Source of the DNA: Rhabdophis nuchalis
Lineage: Eukaryota > Chordata > Lepidosauria > Squamata > Natricidae
Reading direction: 5' to 3'
Length of the DNA stretch: 64,000 nucleotides
NCBI GenBank assembly: GCA_039707465.1
Contig: CM077651.1
Coordinates: 21,815,019 to 21,879,018 of the forward strand
Positions 34,240-46,453 of the stretch are shown piece after piece. The position numbers and the translations under genes were made by a program. A model generated the notes under the pieces. The model did no database searches, was not told the origin of the DNA, and saw only the letters and a program-made list of their open reading frames with translations. How positions within the stretch are numbered: position 1 is the first letter of the stretch; each line of letters begins with the position of its first letter.

Positions 34240-34488
34240 CAGAGGTGGTATACAGCAGGTTCTGATCAGTTCTGGAGAGCTGGTAGTGGAAATTTTGATT
34301 AGTTCAGAGAACTGGTAAATACCACCTCTGACTGGCCCCATCTATTGTCTGCCTCCTGAGGGAAGGAATGGGGATTTTACAGTATCCTTCCCCTGCCACG
34401 CCCACAAAGCCACACCTACAAAACCACACTCACCAAGCCATGCCACACCCATAGATCTAGTGTTAAAAAAGTTTGAATTGCACTACTG
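34240..34488 (-). mobile_element. hAT-type element, GGTGGGATTC family
   Basis: Starts CAGAGGTGGTATACAGCAGG and ends TTGAATTGCACTACTG. The interior has AGCTGGTAGTGGAAATTTTG and CAGTATCCTTCCCCTGCCAC. No convincing target duplication remains. Confidence 0.82.
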
Positions 34489-34489
34489 T

Positions 34490-36420
34490 TGGGGTAGAGT
34501 AGGGTAGAGTAGGGTAGGTTGACACAATCACAATGTCATTCTTTAAAGCACCGATCCATTTTAACATGAGAAGGTAGCAGCCCTTTTAGTGGTCCAGGAA
34601 GTATTGCACATCCTTGGATTCCTATTACTTCCAGATTATAAGAGAATATAATTAACATTCCGTGGAGAATTTGCTACTGTGCTTTTGTGGGTAAGAAGCA
34701 CTCGTGTTATCTGTGGGAACTTTGGGCTGCAGTCCTGCTGAAGTACAAGTCCCAGTTTGAGATGGCTGTTGGAAGTTCAGCAGACCTTCATTTGCAGATC
34801 TATTTTGCAAATGATCGTTCATACTGATGAAGTAATAGGACAATATCCACTTATTCCTTTACTCCTAGAAGTATATCTATGGACGATCATTTGCAAAATG
34901 GTTAGTTCTGCACTTACAAACTCTGTGTAACCACCATTTGACTGCTCCTCCCATAATTAACATATCTTACTCTGTTCTGGAAAAAGGTAATGGAAGCATC
35001 ATAAGTTATTGCTGTTTTTTGTCAGTTTTTTTCTGCTTAGAGAATTACAGCACAAAGTGAGCCATTAATTGGGCAGTTGCATTCAGTAAACCTTTTAAAA
35101 CCTGAGATTTATAGTAGGTTATGTGAAGTACATTTATTTGAAAATATGAAAGGGATTCTTTGGCAAATTATGTTTTCAGAAACTTGGTCTAACTCTAGTA
35201 AAAACTTATTTTGCTTTGATGTCCTTATTCAACAGAACTTTTTTTAACTTGATGAATACCTCATGTATGATTTTACTAGCATGAGCACCTTGTAATAGAG
35301 AATTGTCTTTTCCTTAAAAGCCTGCAGAAATGTTCATTTAATTAGGAAAAAATATTTTAAATCAGAAGAAAGCTTTCAGGAATAATCTGCTTAGAGTGCA
35401 AGGAGAACCAATTTTAAGATAGATATCATGCACATTCAATTCTATCTTGTGACTTCTAATTGCTTGTTTGTGACTGAAGCGTTTCCTCAGCCACATTAAT
35501 GTGCTTTCTCCCCATTTTTGGGCCAGGAAAAAAACACATTGACATAAACTATGAGCAGAGCAGTGTTGCTGTCCTCATACAATCCCCACAATTTGGGGAT
35601 TCTTTACTGTCTTCTTCTCCTGTGGTAGCAAAACCACTTTTTGAGGGGAACACCTGGTGTGTGTGTGTGTGTGTGTACCTGCGGGCCCACAAACCTTCAT
35701 TTTTATTGTGTACTGCATATTTCTTCTAATAGGACTATTGATCTCCCAGGAGCTGCTGCCATCTAGAGGTCTCCCAGGAGATTGATCATCCTGTCAGAGA
35801 AATAGAAGATCAATACTTAGGTCAAGCAAGTCCTGCCTCAAACGTCTGGTTTGGAATACAAAGCAGAGAACCTCTGTGTGATTGTGGCTCCATATCTTTC
35901 TTTCTTTCCCTCCTCTTTCCTGAAGCCAGTTTCCCCACAAATAAATGTTCATTGGGCAACAACCTTCTCGTATCTCCCATCCTCATCCCACTTACTGAGT
36001 GTGGGGGCGTGGCATGCTTTCCTACTTTATTGTCTCCTTAGCATACATGCACACCAGAGACGCAAATCATAGAACCAACAAACAATCATGATTTGATATC
36101 TAGTGTAAGAAGAAAAATAGCTCTGCCAGTCTTTTCGGACACAGAATTTAATTGTGTATAGCTCACTGGCTACACAGGAAGGGGGTATTTCCAATGCAGG
36201 AAATAGACATGAGAGATTGCTCTCCCCAACTGTACAGCTGTACAGCCCTAGACCTCTCACTGAGAGTACCTTAGATTATTTGCATGGGAAGTTTTCTATC
36301 AGGAACACTACTTCCAAATGGGGACAGATAAGATGGCTGTAAGTTTCCTCAGTGCATGGTATAAATTCTGTGTCAACCCTGAAGCCATTTTGAGCATCTT
36401 CAGGGCTGCCACAGCTGAGA
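34490..36420. other. Long stretch with no recognised repeat
   Basis: Unique-looking sequence. It contains a short (GTAGG/TAGAG) tandem at about 34493-34518 and a (GT)n tract at about 35659-35676. An inverted pair lies at 34797-34817 and 34880-34903, around ATTTTGCAAATGATCGT. No gene is recognised. Confidence 0.45.
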
Positions 36421-36422
36421 TA

Positions 36423-39183
36423 GTTATTTATTTATTTATTTATTTATTTTTCATATTTATAACCCGCTCCCATCTCACAACAAGGGACTCGGGGCGGCGA
36501 ACATAGAATTAAATCAATAAATACAAAATACAATACATAGATATTAGATGCCTGTGTTGTAACCGTTTTTAAAACCCTCGTTTATAATTGGCGGTGCTGG
36601 GGTTACGCAAGGCCGGCTAGTTGGAAGAAGTGAGTCTTAAGACATTTGCGGAAGAGGCGGAGGTCAGGAATGGTGCGGATTTCAGGGGGCAGGTCGTTCC
36701 AAAGGGCCGGCCCTGCCACAGAGAAGGCCCTCCCCCTGGGCGCCGACAGTCGACATTGCCCGACCGACGGCACCCTGAGGAGGCCCTCTCTGTGGGAGCG
36801 TGTCGGTCCCAGGGATGTATGGGGCAGGAGACGGTCTTGCAGATAGCTAGGTCCCGAGCCATGGAGTGTTTTGAAGATGGTCGTTAGGACCTTGAAGCGC
36901 ACCCGAAAGACCACAGGAAGCCAGTGGAGCTCGCGTAGGACAGGTGTTATATGGGAGTGTTTAGGCGCTCCCGTAATTATCCGTGCGGCCGCATTCTGGA
37001 CTAACTGTAGTCTTTGGGTGCACTTCAAGGGAAGCCCCATGTAGAGAGCATTGCAATAGTCAAGTCGAGATGTAACGAGTGCTTGAGTGACTGTGCGTAA
37101 GGCTCCCCGATCCAGTAAGGGACGCAATTGGCGCATCAGGCGTACCTGATGGAATGCCCCCCTGGCCACGGCCACCACCTGGTCTTCCATAGTCAGCCGG
37201 GAGTCCAGGAGGACACCTAGATTGCGTGCCTTCTCAACAGGGGCTGGTGTTTCGCCCCCAATGGCCAGAGTTGGAATAATCTGGCTGAAACGGGGTGCCG
37301 GAAGCCACAGCCACTCAGTCTTGGACGGGTTGAGCCTGAGTTTGTTACTACCCATCCAGATCCGTACAGCCTCCAAGCACCGGGACATAACCTCGACGGC
37401 ATCATTGGGATGGTCCGGGGTGGATATTTACAGCTGGGTATCATCAGCGTACAGATGATATCCCACCCCGAAACCACGGATGATCTCACCCAGCGGCTTC
37501 ATATATATGTTGAACAGCAGGGGCGAGAGGACCGACCCCTGAGGGACCCCACATAAGAGGGATCTAGAAGTCGACCTCTTCCCCCCCGTCAACACATATT
37601 GTGACCGACCAGAGAGGTAGGACGAGAACCACCGTAAAACGGTACCTCTCAGCCCCAACCCCCCCAGTCGGCGTAATAGGATACCATGGTCGATGGTATC
37701 AAAAGCCGCTGAAAGGTCTAATAGGACCAGGATAGAAGAAAATCCTCTATCTCGTGCCCTCCAGAGATCATCGACCAATGCGACCAATGCCGTCTCGGTA
37801 CTGTGCCCAGGTCGGAAGCCGGACTGGCGCGAATCTAGATAGTCAACTTCATCCAAATGTCGTGGAAACTGTTGGGCCACCACACTCTCAACAACCTTCA
37901 CTAGAAAGTGGAGGTTGGAGACGGGACGATAGTTTTCTAATAATGCCGGATCCAGGGACGGCTTCTTGAGGAGGGGCCTCACCACCGCCTCTTTCAAGAC
38001 GGTAGGTAAGGACCCCTCACTCAGAGATGCGTTGACAATGCCCTGAAGCCAGCCTCGTGTCGTCTCCCAGGATTCCAGTACAAGCCAGGAGGGACACGGA
38101 TCCAGTAAACATGTGGTGTCCCTGAGTCTCTTTGACAGCTTGTCCATATCTTTGATAGTAACAAAGTCAAACTCCTCCCACAATGGTGTCTCAAGAGCTG
38201 CTTTGGCACTCTCGACAGGGCTATTGACAATGGAGGGTAACTCGCTTCGAATCCGAGTGATTTTCTCCTGCAGATAAATCTCAAATTCCTCTGCTCGATC
38301 CTGTAAAGAGGCTTCCCGCGGCCTCTGTTGGAAGAGGGAGCGGGTTACCTTAAACAGGGCGGCAGGGCGGTTTTCTGCGGATGCAATAAGTGTGGCACAA
38401 TATTCACGTTTGGCCAGCCTTATTGCCACTAAATAAGTCCTAATGTCGTCTCTTATTAGTGTTCGGTCGGATTCAGAGCGAGATGATCTCCATCTGCTCT
38501 CTAGGCGTCTCTTGTGGCGTTTCATCCCCCTGAGCTCCTCGGTGAACCAAGGGGCCCAGGTGGTTCGTCGCCGCAAGAGAGGCCGCAAGGGCGCGACTCG
38601 GTCCAAGGCCCCGGCAGCCGCACTTAACCATGCAGTCACTAGGTCCTCAGCCGAGTCGCGGAGCAAGTCCGTAGGAATTGGCCCAAGCTCCTTCTGGAAC
38701 CTTAACGGGTCCATCAGGAGCCTGGGGCGGAACCATATAGGAATGTTTGGTTCCGCCTCCTCACAGTGAGGTGTGGCGGTCGGAAAGTCGAGCCGAAGGA
38801 GAGCGTGATCTGTCCATGACAGGGGTGTGATGACTAAATCCCCTACTCCCAGATCACTACTCCACTGACCCGAGACGAAGATGAGATCCAAAGTGTGTCC
38901 GCCCTCATGAGTAGGGCCTAGAACTACCTGAGTCAGGTCCATGGCTATCATGGAAACCATGAACTCCCGAGCTATACCAGATGTCTCACCTGCAGATGGC
39001 AGGTTAAAATCCCCCATGACTACAAGTCTGGGGGTTTCAACCGCCACCCCGGCTATAACCTCAAGCAGCGCGGGCAGGGCTGTTGTTGTATAGCGAGGAG
39101 CCAGGTATACAACTAACACGCCCAACTGCCTCCCTAGGCCCCACTTCACAAGGAGGGACTCACACCCGGTTGTCTGAGGGAAC
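36423..39183 (-). mobile_element. CR1/L2-clade LINE, 5'-truncated copy
   Basis: The element reads right to left. Its 3' tail is the (TTTA)n tract at about 36425-36450 (AATA on its own strand), preceded by a CGCCCCGAGTCCCTTG-type 3' untranslated segment. Its 5' end stops inside the endonuclease region at about 39183, where alignment with the plus-strand copy at 53.1-56.9 kb ends. I could not identify a clear target duplication. Confidence 0.92.
36603..39149 (-). pseudogene. LINE ORF2 (endonuclease / reverse transcriptase), one internal stop
   Basis: This frame encodes the retrotransposon polyprotein used for target-primed reverse transcription. From its N-terminus it has the rear part of the apurinic-type endonuclease (VMGDFNLPS, then LSWTDHALL with the SDH-like triad residue). 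A basic linker follows, then reverse transcriptase motifs: YRPVSNL, STETALVALVDDL, LLDLSAAFDTIDH, CGVPQGSVLSPLLFN and YADDTQL. Next comes the family's C-terminal region ([37 protein letters not shown]), ending at TAA 36603-36605. The sole interruption is TAA at 37428-37430 directly after YADDTQL, where the sister copy has TAC (Tyr). The frame is otherwise open for about 849 codons. The endonuclease N-terminus is missing because of 5' truncation, so the copy is dead, but its damage is slight. Confidence 0.93.
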
Positions 39184-39534
39184 TGTGGGAACAGGAGAGG
39201 GGAATGGAGATAGCTGGGGATTTGTACCCAAAATAAAATTATTTCTTATGGGAACCAAGGACACTCTACCAAGTGTTTAGGAAAGCATGGACTGGAGCCA
39301 ACTGAAGTTTTGGACTGTGACTTGATTGGGCCATGTGATTGGGCCATGTGATGGACATACAGAAAATGGGAGAGAATATTTACTTTTAAGTTGGGTGGGG
39401 GAAATTGTGGGACGTTAGAGTAAGGTTTTCACCAGATGTGCCAATATGACATGCCTAATAAATCTGTACTTTGAGGAGCATTCAGGCCTTGGAGGTTTGA
39501 TTGTGTTGGGTCTGTTACTTGAAACTCTGACACA
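39184..39534 (+). mobile_element. Possible solo LTR or LTR-like repeat
   Basis: The stretch begins TGTGGGAACAGG, ends CTCTGACACA and has AATAAA at 39457-39462 about 75 bases before the end, the layout of an LTR. It contains a tandem GATTGGGCCATGT. I find no matching target duplication and no second copy, so the call is weak. It abuts the 5' end of the LINE. Confidence 0.3.
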
Positions 39535-39737
39535 CTGACTTACTTGCTTCTCTATCTACAAATCTAGAGGGCAGCAAAAATGGGGAAAAAAACTGGTTCA
39601 TGTGTTCCAAATAAATATATCAGAAAATTTGAAAGTGCCGTTATTCCCTGACAAACATGGTGGAAGACATCAAGGAGAAGTAACTTGGAAGTTTGGACTG
39701 AAGTCTCAATATGTAAATGGCACTCAACAATACATTA

Positions 39738-39985
39738 TAGCATTATAGCATTTAGGCTTATATACTGTCCCATAATGCCTTAGAGCACTATTGGCAGTTT
39801 ACAATATAAGTTTGCAATGTAAGCATTATTTGCTTATTGCCCCCCAGCAATCATGATCCTCATTTTGCTTGGAAAGTTGGAAGGCTGAGTCGACCTTCCT
39901 TTCCATCAGGATCGAACTCCGGGCTGTGGGAAAAGTTTGCCTACAATACTGCATTTTAACCACTGTACAAACAGCACTCATACAT
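39738..39985 (-). mobile_element. tRNA-like SINE with CR1-type tail, diverged
   Basis: In reverse orientation it follows the order of 41463-41690: TAGGCTTATATACTGTCCCA, then GGAAGGCTGAGTCGACCTTC, then the B-box-like ATCGAACTCCGGG and ACTGCATTTTAACCACTGT at the head. It is more diverged than the other copies. Confidence 0.6.
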
Positions 39986-39989
39986 CCCT

Positions 39990-41330
39990 TTTTAGTTTGT
40001 TTCCCACCAGATTGTTGAACTTCTAAACTGGTGTTGAATGAATGTTGATTGGAAGAAGGTAAACAAGCTGAAGATAAAATTAAAATGGAGGAAGAGAGGA
40101 GGTTGCTGTATATATCAACCAACCATGTTGTATATTTCCATTGAAAGACCTTGTTTATCATGTTATGTATCTCCTAGAACAAAAATTCATTAAAGAAGCT
40201 TACCCTTTGTTTCTTTTTTTACAAGCTAGATAAAGCCCAACTGTGACATGATTTTAAGAGTTACCTGTACACTTCTGACATCTTTTATAATGTGAGGCAG
40301 TTTTTAAAGATAGTTGGGAAATATCAAGAGGTGAATAATGTCACCTAGACACTGATGGTGCCAGGGAGTTGGGATTTATGCTATTTGTGTTATTCCACTG
40401 CCTTCTACAGCTCTTGGAGTTTCAGCTCAATGAATTTTAAATCTCAGAGTGGTTTTGGACAAGGTGACTTGAAAGAATTTGGAGGAATTGGTATATCCTC
40501 ACCTGTGCTGAACTTATGGATATTGGTAAGTCAAATTACTCTAAAACAGGGAAACAGTCATAGTTACATTTGAGCAAGTAACCCATGCTTAATTTTTAAA
40601 GGGCTGAAAAATTCAACGGGATTAATCATATCAGGCTTTTAAGTAGGCACTCAAAACCTATTGCATTTCCATCAATGGAAGAGTTCTAAGTAGGGTTTTT
40701 AATTATTCTTTTAATTTCAGCGGCTTCATGTTTTATTGGGCTGTGAACATTTTTATGCTTCTTTGCATTACTATCTTGCTCCTGTTAATGCCACTGAGAT
40801 TGTGTTTTTACTTTTAAATAGGTTATTTTTATATTGCTATTAATTGGCTTAATTTATATAAAATACTATGCACACTGTGACAGATACAGAGAGATGAAAG
40901 AGAATTTCCTGGAAATTATGGAGTATTTTATTCATTTTGGGCACGGGGGCTACAGGAGTGGAAAAAAATGACTGTTACCACAGTCTAATAAAACATTTGA
41001 ACTCATTTAATTGCTGATTTTGAAATTATAGTTGTGTACTTTAGAAACTGTACGATTCTACTTGTGAAGCCTTCATTATACTAAGAAACAATAAATCATC
41101 ATTTAAAGAACCAATTTGGTTTCTTGCTATAGCCTGAAAAGTAGCTTATTTTTTCGTAACAAATTTATGTGGATTATATGACTAGAACAGTGAGATCAAT
41201 TAACCAGTGGAAAAGCTTGCCTTCAGAAGTTGTGAGTGCTTAATCACTGGAGGTTTTTAAGAAGTCACTGAACAACTAGCTGTCTCAAATTGTAAGGGTC
41301 TCCGCTTGAGCAAGGGGTTGAACTAGAACA
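39990..41330. other. No recognised feature
   Basis: AT-rich, unique-looking sequence. Confidence 0.45.
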
Positions 41331-41338
41331 GGGGTCCC

Positions 41339-41449
41339 CAACCTTTGCAACTTTAAGTCTGAAGGACTTCAGCTCCTAGAATTCTCCAGCCAGCAAAGCT
41401 GGGAGCTGAAGTCCTTCAGACTTAAAGTTGCAAAGGTTGGGGACCCCTG
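41339..41449. mobile_element. Palindromic hAT-type MITE
   Basis: The 111-bp element starts CAGGGGTCCCCAACC and ends GGTTGGGGACCCCTG, a perfect terminal inverted repeat. The interior halves (CTTTAAGTCTGAAGGACTTC and GAAGTCCTTCAGACTTAAAG) are also exactly complementary. The flanks AACTAGAA (41331-41338) and GACTAGAA (41450-41457) match at 7 of 8 bases. Confidence 0.93.
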
Positions 41450-41462
41450 GACTAGAAGACCA

Positions 41463-41690
41463 CCAAGCAATAGCAATAGACTTATATACTGCTTTACAGC
41501 CCTCTCTAGGTGGTTTACAGAGTCAGCATATTGCTCCCAACAATTTGGATCCTTATTTTACCCACCTTGGAAGGGTAGAAGGCTGAGTCAATCTTGAGCC
41601 GGTGAGATTTGAATCGCTAAATTGCAGGCAGCCAGCAGTCAGCAGACGTAGCCTGCAGTACTGCACTCTAACCACTGTGCCACCAAACTC
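41463..41690 (-). mobile_element. tRNA-like SINE with CTATTG-rich CR1-type tail
   Basis: The plus strand opens AGCAATAGCAATAGACTTAT, the reverse of the tail at 31090-31116. TTTACAGAGTCAGCATATTG and GGCTGAGTCAATCTTGAGCC follow, with CTCTAACCACTGTGCCACC at the tRNA-like head. Confidence 0.75.
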
Positions 41691-42449
41691 CCTACCAGCT
41701 TTATTCTGATAGATTGGTGTTGCTTTACAAATATAATGTGTGTTTCCATTAAACACTCAAAAGTAAATGCACTAATTAGAAAAATGTGTGCTTACATTTA
41801 GCCACAATTAGTACTTCTTGAATAAACTCTCATTTTCATATTTTGCCACCCATCTTTCAGTCAGATGGGTGGCAAACAAATGCAATAAATATAAATATAA
41901 ATGTAGGAATAATGCACAGGAGTGAAGAGCTGAGTAAAAAAAACCACAGAATCGCATGCAGAGAATAACTACATTCTCTTGTCCCTGAATAGCCTCAAAG
42001 AATTCAAAATATTGAACAAAATATTTTGGGACTTCAAGTAAAGGACTTGTTCACTACAGTGTACCTCAGAGAGTCTAATATGCAGCATAATTATAGTCAT
42101 GCACCTACACAAGAGGCAGATCTACGATAGCCATGTTTGGTCTCTCCTGTGCCTACTTAGCTAGATGCCAATAATCTCCCAATGCCAACCAGAATGGCAG
42201 TTGAAACATGTGAACACTGGTGATCTGCTAACAGAAAATCACATGTGAAAGCAACTCTACTTTCTAAGGCTTCCCTTGCTAATATCATACATACTAGATC
42301 AGGACTTCAAAAACTTGAATGGCTGCTAGATGCCAGCAGAAACTCTAGACTTTCCTACCATTCATTGCTACCGTTCAGTGATTATCTGACATACTGTTGC
42401 CATTCAATCATCATCTGGGTTTTTGCAAAGATGATCTGGAATGTGTAAA

Positions 42450-42887
42450 CTACAGCAAGGCTGGATATGCGGCATCTGTCAGGTCTGCACATTTGTCAGG
42501 ATCGCAAGGTGGGAGATTGTGTATCGCACTGCAAACCCAGCCCTGTGCTGTGCCTGCCATTTCTCTAATGGCTGCAGAAATCTTCCATGTCATTTCAGCA
42601 TTAGCTGAGACGAAACACCTTAACAACACTGCCAGTCTATATACTTCATCTGTACTAAGCCAGTTGTCAGAGTTCCAAACAGCATCCGAAATAAAATCAG
42701 AGTCCGAGGCAAAAGCTTCCTCCAGTTCCATCTTATTAAAAGAGCCATGTTGGCACATCTGGGAAAACGCGAATCTGAAAGCATCCAGGTTTTCCCATCC
42801 AGTTGAAAGTTCAAGATCATGCCCCAACACCCACAAATTCATCCCATGGTTCAATCTTCCATTACCATGAAAACAGAGTCCACCCAT
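42450..42887 (-). CDS. Unrecognised 145-codon open frame (possible fragment of a repeat or host exon)
   Basis: I do not recognise this protein. The frame has balanced composition, with many Trp, Cys and acidic residues (for example GWENLDAFRFAFSQMCQHG and AEMTWKISAAIREMAG). It has no low-complexity run, signal peptide or membrane segment. An equally long frame of 157 codons runs on the other strand (42397-42870). The local GC content is higher than in the flanks, which by itself makes chance frames longer. No splice sites or partner exons could be fixed. It could be the remnant of an unrecognised retroelement, an exon, or chance; I lean to repeat remnant. Confidence 0.2.
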   Translation of the reverse strand: MGGLCFHGNGRLNHGMNLWVLGHDLELSTGWENLDAFRFAFSQMCQHGSFNKMELEEAFASDSDFISDAVWNSDNWLSTDEVYRLAVLLRCFVSANAEMTWKISAAIREMAGTAQGWVCSAIHNLPPCDPDKCADLTDAAYPALL

Positions 42888-44078
42888 CCAGTTCTAGCCA
42901 GGTGCAGAGACAAAGGATGACCTTGACTTTCTAAGAAGAATGTCATTATGGCTACATATCACCCAACTCCACATAATCCCCTCTCCCAGTTTCCCACAGT
43001 GGAAAGTGTGGCAGGCCTGAAGTCCAAAGAGAAAAGATGGCTTGCAGGCATGATACCAGTCCTGAGACTCCATCTCTTGTTATGCATAGAAAAAAGAAAT
43101 CTTTGGTGCAACATTGCCTCTTGCAGTGAAAAAAAAATCTGCGTCCTTTAAATATTTCCAGAGTCTTTGCAAATATATCATTACTTACCTTGTTTACAGT
43201 GTTCCTATTTTTTTCCCCCAATGACCTTCATTGCTGTTTATCCTTTTTCTTACTGTTGTTCATGATGTGTGAAGAAAAGAACCTGACTGCTTTTGTTGGC
43301 AGGCTTGGTAACTTTTGAATGAATAGCGGACTATTTCTTAATCTCTTTTAATAATACGTTTGCAAAGAGAAAAAAAGGGAACCAACACACTGGCTCTTCC
43401 TTTAGTGATGATACCAACAGAAAGCTGTTAGTAGCAGAAAGGGCTTTGTGGCATTTTCAGAGACTAATAATATATGCAGATTGGACTAATGTATCACATG
43501 GACTAAAGTGCTTTACTAAATGTATATGTGTGTTTATCTCTTTGCTGCATCCACCAAATAAAGGTATATTTATTGCATCAGAGATAATTTAGTAAAAACT
43601 TTGAACTGAGTCACTTTCTAAATTCAAGAATTAAGAGAATAGTTAATATCTTTTAACCCGCATATTTCCATCCTCCATTTAAACAAACCGTATAATGATG
43701 CCAACAGTTCAATTCTGTCCGATTCTCAGCAATTCTGTTCTCCATATTTTCCACTCTGGCTTCATCCAGTTGTTTTATGATCTGGCTGATGCCAGCCTTG
43801 ACGGTATCTAGCTACCATGTTTTCTTTTTGTAACCTCCTTTCTTTTCATCATTGACCAATCAGAGCATAATTGCCTTTTCCGTTGAGTTTGATTGGACAA
43901 AGTAAGGTAGAATTTTTATGGAATCATCTTTGCCAGTTTTATACATTTAGCATGCTTCTGTGTTGTAGCTAATTTTCAGGTGGCAGCTCAACAAACCTGA
44001 CTATGTAATTCTGCATTTTAGCTTTTATGTAAGGTAGCTACTTGTCTCTCCACCCCGCACAAAGAATAAAAGGAAAAT

Positions 44079-44079
<1 letters not shown>

Positions 44080-44120
<41 letters not shown>
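44080..44120. repeat. (GT)n microsatellite
   Basis: About 20 uninterrupted TG units. Confidence 0.97.
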
Positions 44121-44122
<2 letters not shown>

Positions 44123-44569
44123 GAACAGAACACACAAACCAAAACACTCAAAACAATTCTGAGAATAACTAAAAATATTTCACAGTCTCAAAACAATTTC
44201 AAAATGTATATTTTTGTTTCATACACAGAGATGGCAGTTCCAAGATGAAAACTTTTGCATAGCCCTATTTTTTTTTACTTCCCTATGTTTTAACTGAATC
44301 AGAAGATACTTGGTTTATCTACTCTAGGTGGAAGTAGCATTGCCTAGTCCCAATGAAATAGTTTCCCAACTCTGTAGTTGGTCAAGTACTTTAAGATTTC
44401 CTCAACCTCAGATCTTTCACAGACACTAGATTAAATTATCAAATTACTATCCCTGGTCAATTATCATATGTGTGGCTATAGAACTTGTAAGTCAGCATGT
44501 AGGGTGATACAAGATGGACACACAGTTTTAAGCTGTATTGTACCTTCTCCATAAATGTGATGGAATTAG

Positions 44570-45318
44570 TGAATATAAGATGAAACTCAAATATTTTGGC
44601 CACCTAATGAGAAGGAAGGACTCACTGGAGAAGAGTCTAATGCTGGAAAAGATTGAGGGCAAAAGAAGAAGGGGACGACAGAATGAGGTGGCTGTGAAGT
44701 CAGAGGAGCCACACAGGGGGGAAATGAAGTAGCAATGGACGATACAGAGGCCTGAAACATTGGTCAAGTAAACTTTGGTCAAGAAGTAAAGATTGCAAGC
44801 TATGCTCAATGTACTGCTGAAGTTGCAAAAAGGTCCTGCCCCAGACAGCATCCTGTTTGCTGGGTTGCTCCCACGATCGTTTCCCAGCAACTTCCCCATT
44901 TATCTCCTTGCTAGCCACAAATAGCCTCTGAATGCATATATCTTGTCGACCTAAGCAAACTGTGTCAACCGGTAGGTTGTCGAGTCCCCCACCTCCATAT
45001 TTGGGCAGATATAGGAAAACAGGAATGTCTACGTCACCGAGGGTATAAGGGACAATCCTTGTCAACATGTGGGGGTTCAGACATTTTGTTGGGCTACGGC
45101 CCATATCTGAAACTGTGCACAATAAAATCTTTACTGCTTTGAAGAGCTTGTCTGTGTGTTTTGGCCTTTTTCCTACAACAGCTGGATGGAGTTACTGAAG
45201 CAGTAGGTATGAGCTCAAATGGACTCCAGAGGATGGTAGAGGACAGGAAAACCTGGAGGAACATTGTCTATGGGGTTGCGATGGGTCAGACAAGACTTCA
45301 CAACTAACAACAACCATT
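44570..45318 (+). mobile_element. BovB LINE 3' end split by a solo LTR
   Basis: The left piece (44570-44694) has ATGAAACTCAAATATTTTGG then CCACCTAATGAGAAGGAAGG, and its short frame includes MKLKYFGHLMRRKDSLEKSL, the C-terminal coding end of BovB. The right piece (45181-45318) resumes exactly with GCTGGATGGAGTTACTGAAG and ends at the ACTAACAACAACC terminus. Without the inserted LTR the two pieces are collinear with the BovB consensus. Confidence 0.88.
44695..45180 (+). mobile_element. Solo LTR inserted in BovB
   Basis: The 486-bp insert starts TGAAGTCAGAGG and ends TTTTTCCTACAACA. A 4-bp duplication GCTG lies at 44691-44694 and 45181-45184 and is confirmed by the uninterrupted BovB sequence, which has GCTG once. 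A TATA-like TATAAGG lies at 45044-45050 and AATAAA at 45121-45126, giving plus-strand U3-R-U5 order. A 4-bp duplication is usual for gammaretrovirus-like ERVs and some Gypsy elements. No internal retroviral genes remain. It is unrelated in sequence to the LTRs at 2.9 and 8.9 kb. Confidence 0.85.
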
Positions 45319-45319
45319 G

Positions 45320-46445
45320 AATTGTTACATATAGTTACTATATGTCGCCAGGAAAATAATTACCAAGAGTTAAAGTAATATTCACATTTCAATGGTCTTT
45401 TTGAAGATCCAAAGCAAGTATACACTTCAATCAGTATTTGCATTCGACAAGTGATTTCCTAATAAAAGTTTAAGGAACAAAAGACTTAATCCAAACAATA
45501 ATACAGTAAAATAGGTGGCTAGTTCTTTGTGATTGTGGAAAGCGTCTATTGTGTGCAGTTCATAAATCAAGTATTATGAGAGGAGGAGATGCCATAATGT
45601 ATTTATAATGAATTCAGCAGTCTTAAAGACCAGGTTACAGCACTGTCGTTAAAATGAATGCTAAATGAGGTTCATTTGGATTAGATCATATGCAAAAGCC
45701 AGTGATTGATTTTCATGGTGCTGCTAAAAGAACGTTTTTCTAGACTTCCGTGCAATTATATTACTATTATGATCTTTTCAATTTTCTCTAGCATTATATT
45801 TTAATAGAATCTTTGCAGCTACTTGCTGATGATAAGGCTTGCTTTAATTGCGTCTCAAATATCTTAGTGCCATGTACTGGAAAGTTCACCTTTTTATTCT
45901 TCAGCTCCAAATAGCTTTCTCCTTTCTTCCTCTTTTCTTTCTCCTCACTCAGATACTCCAAGTATTTGCAAGTACCAGATTTCATCTTAATTCCTTTGAA
46001 AAGCACAGTTTTGAAAGAATTACACTTTACAACTGCCTTCCCCACAGAATATGCTCAGTATGATGGTAATAGTGGTTTTATTTTTGTCCCCAAATTAGAT
46101 TTTCTCTATTTGAAATAAACCCAGATTGATTTTATTATTTCCGCATTAGTCAGCTATGGAATAGAGACAGTTAACCACTATTTTGCATGTGTTTATTTGT
46201 TATCTTTCTGTCTTTTTTTTATATGAGTTTAAGGCAGTGTCCACACAGCATTTCCTCTTTCAGTTCTGTTCCCTCCCCCCACAATAGGTCCAAACTCATC
46301 TAGTAATCTTCCATAATTCAAGATATATTTTAATCTCTGTCTCCAAAATCCTAGTGTAATATCTCAACTACTATATGTCTAGTCAGGTTGCTTAATATTT
46401 CACTTTCTGATGTCTCCATTGTTGGACCCATGCTGTACAAATATG
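45320..46445. other. No recognised feature
   Basis: AT-rich, unique-looking sequence. Confidence 0.45.
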
Positions 46446-46453
46446 ATTTAGAA

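Larger units (their letters stand above)
41695..44565. other. Mostly unassigned; contains overlapping open frames and a (GT)n tract
   Basis: Only the frames at 42397-42887 and the microsatellite at 44080-44120 stand out. The rest looks unique and AT-rich. Confidence 0.4.
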
